From assembly GCA_050184225.1 (NCBI GenBank), contig JBFXAN010000018.1, positions 1-62,581 on the forward strand: 62,581 bases of DNA. The letters run 5' to 3'. The position numbers and the translations under genes are program-made. Under the pieces are notes generated by a model, which did not search any database, had not been told where the DNA came from, and saw nothing but the letters and a program-made list of their open reading frames with translations. Numbering within the stretch: position 1 is the first letter of the stretch; each line of letters opens with the position of its first letter. This DNA is from JBFXAN01 sp050184225 (lineage in GTDB: Bacteria > Chloroflexota > Dehalococcoidia > CAUJGQ01). Shown here piece after piece: positions 58,184 to 62,581 of the stretch.

Positions 58184-58660
58184 CTACTGGACGATAAACA
58201 CCCCGCTCATGGCAGGATGAAGGTCGCACTGAAAGTGATAGGTACCGGGTGTCATGCCTTCAAAGACATAGTCGCGGACATCCGGCCCGTCGAAGAGTTT
58301 GCCACGAATCACAAGGTCGCCCGCTTCCTCGTCGCGATAGACGGCGATGTTGTGGTTGATGCCGGCATCGAAATTGTCCAAACGAATCTGCGCCGGCTCT
58401 CCCGCTCGAACGGTGATCTCCTTCGTGTCGAAGGCCACGGCGCGCGCCGTCACCGTGAGCAGCGGCGTGCCTGAGATCGGCATGGCCGGCACGACCCGGG
58501 CATCGAGATCGGTCACCTCGTCGTCGGCGTCCCGGCCAAATACGGCCGCCACACCGTAGGCCGCCGCAAAGATCACAAGCGCACCAAGCAGCAGCATCGT
58601 GACCGCGGAGATGGTCAATTTCGGCGATTGAGAGCCGGCAACCGGCGCTTGTGTAGTCAT
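58184..58660 (-). CDS. Membrane-anchored cupredoxin
   Basis: 158 residues. An N-terminal transmembrane anchor (residues about 16-42) is followed by a cupredoxin fold. The type-1 copper ligands are H103 (INHNIAVY), C145, H148 and M151 (CDLHPAMSG). FEGMTPGTYHF is the family's loop. It likely carries electrons on the outer face of the membrane. The ATG overlaps the ctaB stop (ATGA), so it is translationally coupled to heme A synthesis, which fits a terminal-oxidase electron donor. Confidence 0.88.
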   Translation of the reverse strand: MTTQAPVAGSQSPKLTISAVTMLLLGALVIFAAAYGVAAVFGRDADDEVTDLDARVVPAMPISGTPLLTVTARAVAFDTKEITVRAGEPAQIRLDNFDAGINHNIAVYRDEEAGDLVIRGKLFDGPDVRDYVFEGMTPGTYHFQCDLHPAMSGVFIVQ

Positions 58661-59607
58661 ACCAGCGATGCTCCGGTCAACCCGCGCGCCACCTGATCGA
58701 CGACCATCATCGCGAACAGGAAGAAGAGGTACGCGATCGAGAACGCAAACACGCGCATCGCCGAGGCGGTCGTCGCCTGCTGCTTCAGGCGCAGGGCGTA
58801 GAGGACAAAGAGCGCGCCGAGCACCGCGGCCCCAAGGCCATAGAGGATGCCGGCGGCGCCGGCCGGCACCAAGAGCAGCGCGACCACCGCCGTGATCAGG
58901 GCGTAGAGCAGGATTCCCCGATAGGTCCGCTCTGTCCCCCACACGACCGGTCCCATCGGCACGCCGGCCCGCGCGTAGTCATCCCGATACTTCAGCGCGA
59001 GCGCCCAGAAGTGCGCCGGCGTCCAGAAGAAGACGATCGCGAACATCACCACCGCCGGCCACTCGACCCGCCCCGTGACCGCCGCCCAGCCGACCAGCGG
59101 CGGGACCGCGCCGGCCGCGCCACCGATCACGATATTCTGCACGCTCGTCCGCTTCAGCCAGAGGGTATAGACGAAGACATAGAACAGCGTCGCGCTCAAT
59201 GCCAGCAGCGCCGCCAGCAGATTGGCGAAGACCGCCAACAACAGGAATCCCGCGACCTCGAGGCCGATCGCAAAGATCAGCGCCCGCGCCGGCGTGATCT
59301 CATGACGCACCAGCGGCCGTGTCTGGGTTCGGAGCATGATCGAATCGATGTCGCGATCGACAAAGCAGTTGATCGCGTTGGCGCCGCCGGCCGTGAGCGT
59401 GCCGCCGAGGACGGTGACGAGGATCAGCCAGATCGAGGGCATGCCCCGTTCTGCCAGCACCATCGCCGGCACCGTGGTCACGAGCAGCAATTCGATGATG
59501 CGGGGCTTGGTCAGCGCGATATAGGCACGGGCAACCGAGCGGCGCCGCGGGATCGCCGGTTCATCGGATGCGGCCACAGGCCGGGACTTGGTGAGCGTTA
59601 TCGACAC
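58657..59607 (-). CDS. ctaB: Protoheme IX farnesyltransferase (heme O synthase)
   Basis: 316 residues, multi-pass UbiA-family prenyltransferase. The Asp-rich site is NAINCFVDRDIDSIM, with KPRIIELLLVTTVPAM near the start and YRDDYARAGVPM as the second acidic loop. It attaches farnesyl to heme B, giving heme O. The GTG at 59607 is 4 bp after the ctaA stop; the frame also runs into ctaA. Operon order ctaA-ctaB-cupredoxin. Confidence 0.93.
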   Translation of the reverse strand: MSITLTKSRPVAASDEPAIPRRRSVARAYIALTKPRIIELLLVTTVPAMVLAERGMPSIWLILVTVLGGTLTAGGANAINCFVDRDIDSIMLRTQTRPLVRHEITPARALIFAIGLEVAGFLLLAVFANLLAALLALSATLFYVFVYTLWLKRTSVQNIVIGGAAGAVPPLVGWAAVTGRVEWPAVVMFAIVFFWTPAHFWALALKYRDDYARAGVPMGPVVWGTERTYRGILLYALITAVVALLLVPAGAAGILYGLGAAVLGALFVLYALRLKQQATTASAMRVFAFSIAYLFFLFAMMVVDQVARGLTGASLV

Positions 59608-59611
59608 GCGG

Positions 59612-60568
59612 TTACCCTGCTGTCCGGGTTGCACGCCAGGCAAGGGTGGCGAGCAGCACCATCACTGCCCACATCGCCGCTGCCATGGCGACGTGCGCGA
59701 CCTGGATCCAATTGGCGAGGGCAAACCAGATGTTCCCCGCCCCGACCAGCGCCTGGAGCGCATAGACGACGACCCCGGCAGCGGCAACGACCGCAAGCGC
59801 GGGATATGCCTTCCGTACCCGCCATGCCTGCCACGCGGTAAAGGCAACCACCGCCCCGACGAACACGACCGCCACCCGATGGAACATGTGTACCTGAACG
59901 ATGTCGCCGGCACCGGGCAGCCCGTCGCAGCTTGGCCAGGACCGGCAGGCCGCCGATGCGCCGCTGCCGACGACATAGCTGCCGGTCAGGAGCAGTCCGT
60001 ACATCATCACCGCGCCGAACAACGCCGCCAGCGGGAACGCCCGCAGCGATGCCGCCACCGACCGATGGGGCCAGCCGCCGACGCCGACCGCCGTGACCAG
60101 GAGTGACGCGAAGACCAGCATCGACGTACCGAGATGCGCCGATACTACCTGCGGTGACAGGTTCGCCGTCACCGTAATCGCACCAAGGATGATCTGAATG
60201 CTGACAAATACCAACGAGGCGATGCCGGGCACCAGCACCCAGCGGTTTGCCCGATACCACCGCCACGCGCCAAAGGCGGTAAAGAGAATGGCGAAGCCGA
60301 GGATCGCCGCCACCAGACGATGGCTCCACTCGATCAGTACCAGCCGATCGTTCGCCGGGATCACTCTGCCGTTGCAGAGCGGCCAATCCGGACAGGCCAG
60401 CCCCGCCCCTTCGACGCGCACCCAGCTGCCCCACGAGATCACCACCAGCGTCAGCACGCAGGCGAAAAAGACCACGGGTCCGTATGCCGCCTGAAAGCGC
60501 GAGACGGAGCGTGACCCGGATTGCCCCTGTGGCCGCTGTGCCAGTGTGCCGGATGCCGGCAGACGCAT
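59612..60568 (-). CDS. ctaA: Heme A synthase (Cox15/CtaA)
   Basis: 318 residues with eight transmembrane helices in two halves. Heme-ligand histidines lie in LIEWSHRLVAAILG, VSAHLGTSMLVF, HMFHRVAVVFVG and WIQVAHVAMAA. Both halves keep a cysteine pair in an outer loop (CPDWPLCNG and CRSWPSCDG). It oxidises heme O to heme A for aa3-type cytochrome oxidase. It is first gene of the ctaA-ctaB-cupredoxin operon. No oxidase subunits are in the window. Confidence 0.93.
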   Translation of the reverse strand: MRLPASGTLAQRPQGQSGSRSVSRFQAAYGPVVFFACVLTLVVISWGSWVRVEGAGLACPDWPLCNGRVIPANDRLVLIEWSHRLVAAILGFAILFTAFGAWRWYRANRWVLVPGIASLVFVSIQIILGAITVTANLSPQVVSAHLGTSMLVFASLLVTAVGVGGWPHRSVAASLRAFPLAALFGAVMMYGLLLTGSYVVGSGASAACRSWPSCDGLPGAGDIVQVHMFHRVAVVFVGAVVAFTAWQAWRVRKAYPALAVVAAAGVVVYALQALVGAGNIWFALANWIQVAHVAMAAAMWAVMVLLATLAWRATRTAG

Positions 60569-60739
60569 GATGTGATCAGTTCCTCAGTCCGCGCGTGGAC
60601 CGGGTACGCGCCCGAACGGGTGGCTGCTGCTTGCCGATTGGTGCGACGGACCGGTTACCGCACGGTAGCCGTATCTTCGATTCTAGGTTTGCCCTCCGTG
60701 GAGAGCAAGCAAACTTTGTACTATGAAGCACAAACATCT

Positions 60740-60810
60740 GTCATCTGAGCAACGCGAAGGATCTCCGACACTCTCCGACCTCCGAGATCCTTCGCGTTGC
60801 TCAGGATGAC
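60740..60810. repeat. 26-bp inverted repeat (GTCATCCTGAGC type) between ctaA and the S9 peptidase
   Basis: Arms 60740-60765 and 60784-60810 are reverse complements except for one extra base, with core GAGCAACGCGAAGGATCTC and an 18-base loop. The 'GTCATCCTGAGC..GAAGGATCT' form recurs in many bacterial genomes as an intergenic repeat. It lies in the 354-bp divergent region 60569-60922, where I see no gene and no clear promoter elements. Confidence 0.7.
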
Positions 60811-60922
60811 ATTCTCGATCTTGGTATCAGGGTCAACGTGAGGGTTCACACCCGAGATACGTCATGCTCTGCTACCCTGGCGTCGTTCGTTCGTGTGCGG
60901 TGTCCAGTTGAGGAGTGCCGAG

Positions 60923-62581
60923 ATGGTCAATCACATCCGCAGACCGGTCCAGGCGGACGATCTCTATCGTTTCGTCACCATACCGGACGCCCAGATCGCG
61001 CCGGATGGTCGTCGCGTGGTCTATGCCCTCAACACGATCGACCCCGCTCGTGACAGCTACACGTCCGCCCTGTGGATGGTCCCCGCCGACGGCGGCGATC
61101 CCGTTCAATTCAGCTCTGGCAACAAGCGCGATACCACTCCCCGGTGGTCGCCCGATGGATCGCGGATCGCGTTTCTCTCGGACCGTGGCGGAACCGCACA
61201 GTTGTATGTGATCTCCGCGAACGGCGGCGAGCCGCGACAGATCACCGATCTGCCCGATGGCGTCGGCGCACCGGTCTGGTCCGCCGACGGCGCGATGATC
61301 GCCTTCTCTGCGATCGTCCAAATCGAGCCGGCGCCATCGGACCCTGAGGCAAAGAAGCGCTGGGAACAGCGCCCGCGCCCGGTTGACTACGCCCGCTACA
61401 AGTCCGACGGCTCCGGCTATACCTACGCCCGCAACACCCACATCTTCGTCGTCCCCGCCGATGGCAGCCGCGAGCCACGACAACTCACACACGGCCGCTT
61501 CAATGACACCGATCCGGCGTGGTCGCCGGATGGTGCGACGATCGCCTTCTGTTCCTCCCGCCATGAAACGCGGGAGGAGGACATCCTCGTCGACCTCTTC
61601 CTTGTTCCGGCGGACGGAGGTGAGCCACGCTCCATCGCCCGGATCGGACGCTTGATCGCGCCGGCCTTCTCGCCGGACGGCCAGCAGATCGCGGTCTACG
61701 CATCGACGGAGGATGGCAATGACTGGATCGCGCACTCCCACGTCTGGCTGGTTCCGACTGCCGGCGGTAATCCCCGCGACCTGACGCCGGACCTCGATCG
61801 CAGCGCCTTTGTCATGCCGCCGCCGTTCATCACACCGCGTCCCGCCTGGACGCAGGACGGGACGCGCATTCTCTTCGGCGTGATGGACGCGGGCAACCTC
61901 AACCTCCACACCGTCAGCGCCTCCGATGGCGCGATCGCACCGGTCACAACCGGCGAGCGGCAGGTCTCCGCCTGGAGCCTGGCGCCGGCGCCGGGCCGGA
62001 TCGGTTTTGTGTTCACGAATCTTGAAACTCCCGCGGATGTGGCCACCATCACCATCGACGGCGGCAATGAACGCCGGCTGACGCGCGTCAACGACGCCCT
62101 GCTTGCAGAGCTCAGCTACCAGCCGCCCCAACGCAGAACCTTTCAGACCGCTCATGGCCCGATCGATGGCTGGGTGATGCGTCCGGCCGGCGCGCAGGGT
62201 CCGACCCCGCTGCTCGTCGATATCCACGGCGGCCCCCACAGCGCATTCGGCAACGTCTTTCCCCTCAACCCCTTCTACTGGCTCGTCGCGCAGGCGCAAG
62301 GCTGGACGATCCTCGCCACCAATCCCACCGGCAGCGGCAACTACGGGCGTGAATTCGCCCGCACCCTGGTTGGACAGTGGGGTGAGTACGATCTGCCGGA
62401 GCAGATGGCCGCTGTTGATGCGCTGGTGCAGGAAGGCATCGCGGACCCGGAACAGCTTGCCGTGACCGGCTACTCCTACGGTGGATACATGACCAGTTGG
62501 GTCGTCGGACACACGGGCCGGTTCAGGGCCGCGGTGATCGGCGCTCCGGTTACCAACCTCGAATCGTTCCACGGCACCAGC
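60923..62581 (+). CDS. S9 family (prolyl oligopeptidase-like) peptidase, 3' truncated by window
   Basis: 553 residues in the window, frame still open at the end. The N-terminal beta-propeller has repeated W-S-[PA]-DG blades (TPRWSPDGSRIAFLSDR, APVWSADGAMIAFSA, DPAWSPDGATIAFCSS, APAFSPDGQQIAVYAS). The catalytic alpha/beta-hydrolase domain starts near residue 405, with LLVDIHGGPHSAFG and the nucleophile in GYSYGGY (S518). The acid and histidine lie beyond the edge. It cleaves oligopeptides or acyl-peptides. No signal peptide: likely cytosolic. ATG at 60923 follows TTGAGGAG. Confidence 0.9.
   Translation, partial: MVNHIRRPVQADDLYRFVTIPDAQIAPDGRRVVYALNTIDPARDSYTSALWMVPADGGDPVQFSSGNKRDTTPRWSPDGSRIAFLSDRGGTAQLYVISANGGEPRQITDLPDGVGAPVWSADGAMIAFSAIVQIEPAPSDPEAKKRWEQRPRPVDYARYKSDGSGYTYARNTHIFVVPADGSREPRQLTHGRFNDTDPAWSPDGATIAFCSSRHETREEDILVDLFLVPADGGEPRSIARIGRLIAPAFSPDGQQIAVYASTEDGNDWIAHSHVWLVPTAGGNPRDLTPDLDRSAFVMPPPFITPRPAWTQDGTRILFGVMDAGNLNLHTVSASDGAIAPVTTGERQVSAWSLAPAPGRIGFVFTNLETPADVATITIDGGNERRLTRVNDALLAELSYQPPQRRTFQTAHGPIDGWVMRPAGAQGPTPLLVDIHGGPHSAFGNVFPLNPFYWLVAQAQGWTILATNPTGSGNYGREFARTLVGQWGEYDLPEQMAAVDALVQEGIADPEQLAVTGYSYGGYMTSWVVGHTGRFRAAVIGAPVTNLESFHGTS

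Noticed and set aside
60872..62572. 566-residue minus-strand frame at the window end
   Set aside because: The plus strand carries an S9 peptidase with propeller blades and GYSYGG; the minus frame is its shadow.
1..62581. CRISPR array
   Set aside because: No run of regularly spaced direct repeats. The TCACC copies are kilobases apart and tied to gene starts.

Overview
The window is a high-GC bacterial chromosome segment, most likely from the Chloroflexota (class Thermomicrobia or a relative). That placement is an inference. It rests on the very high GC, two large MalT/LuxR-type ATPase regulators, a GerW-family protein, a ctaA-ctaB heme A operon, DUF6325/SHOCT gene pairs, and intergenic hairpin repeats of the kind seen in that phylum. 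A tRNA-Sec gene shows that the organism can probably decode UGA as selenocysteine.

Layout. 1-5.3 kb: the 3' end of a cation P-type ATPase, an APC permease, a DUF2252 protein and a first SulP transporter. 5.3-6.6 kb: a decayed insertion sequence and tRNA-Thr(CGU). 6.7-12.6 kb: core genes (methyltransferase, plsX, a CsoR-type repressor divergent from trxA, trxB, tRNA-Sec), a LURP-one protein and an AI-2E-type permease. 12.7-22.3 kb, mostly minus strand: GerW, a sulfatase, a MalT-like regulator, a secreted repeat protein, a second SulP and a DUF2550-like protein. 22.4-35.9 kb, plus strand: a dense run of small envelope or stress-type membrane genes (DUF1269, TRIC, two HdeD, PLDc_N, SPFH, a holin-phosphodiesterase fusion, a third SulP, DUF1622, DUF6325, SHOCT). 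36-42.2 kb: a PKD/META exoprotein, a second MalT-like regulator and a second DUF6325-SHOCT pair. 42.2-50.5 kb: an MFS exporter, leucyl aminopeptidase, an AbgT transporter, a MntP-like pump, a META protein and glutaminase. 50.5-62.6 kb: stress and metabolic genes (Usp, DUF4112, PHP, hydrolase, CinA, phosphofructokinase, NDP-sugar pyrophosphorylase), then ctaA-ctaB-cupredoxin and the start of an S9 peptidase.

The most striking signal is not a gene. A 41-42 bp composite element, TCACC-NN-GGTGA followed after 10-11 bp by GGGTGA-N7-TCACCC, occurs nine times between 10.6 and 34.9 kb. Every copy is intergenic or next to a start and points towards the gene downstream. Its targets are the LURP-one gene, the sulfatase, the secreted repeat protein, and nearly every operon of the envelope island. 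It is absent in front of the core metabolic genes. It looks like the operator or activator array of one local regulon, and the two MalT-like regulators in the window are candidate readers. Other notable points are a CsoR-type operator overlapping the trxA promoter, an FGE (sulfatase-maturase) remnant read in frame just after a HdeD stop codon, duplicated gene modules, and at least four kinds of intergenic hairpin repeat.
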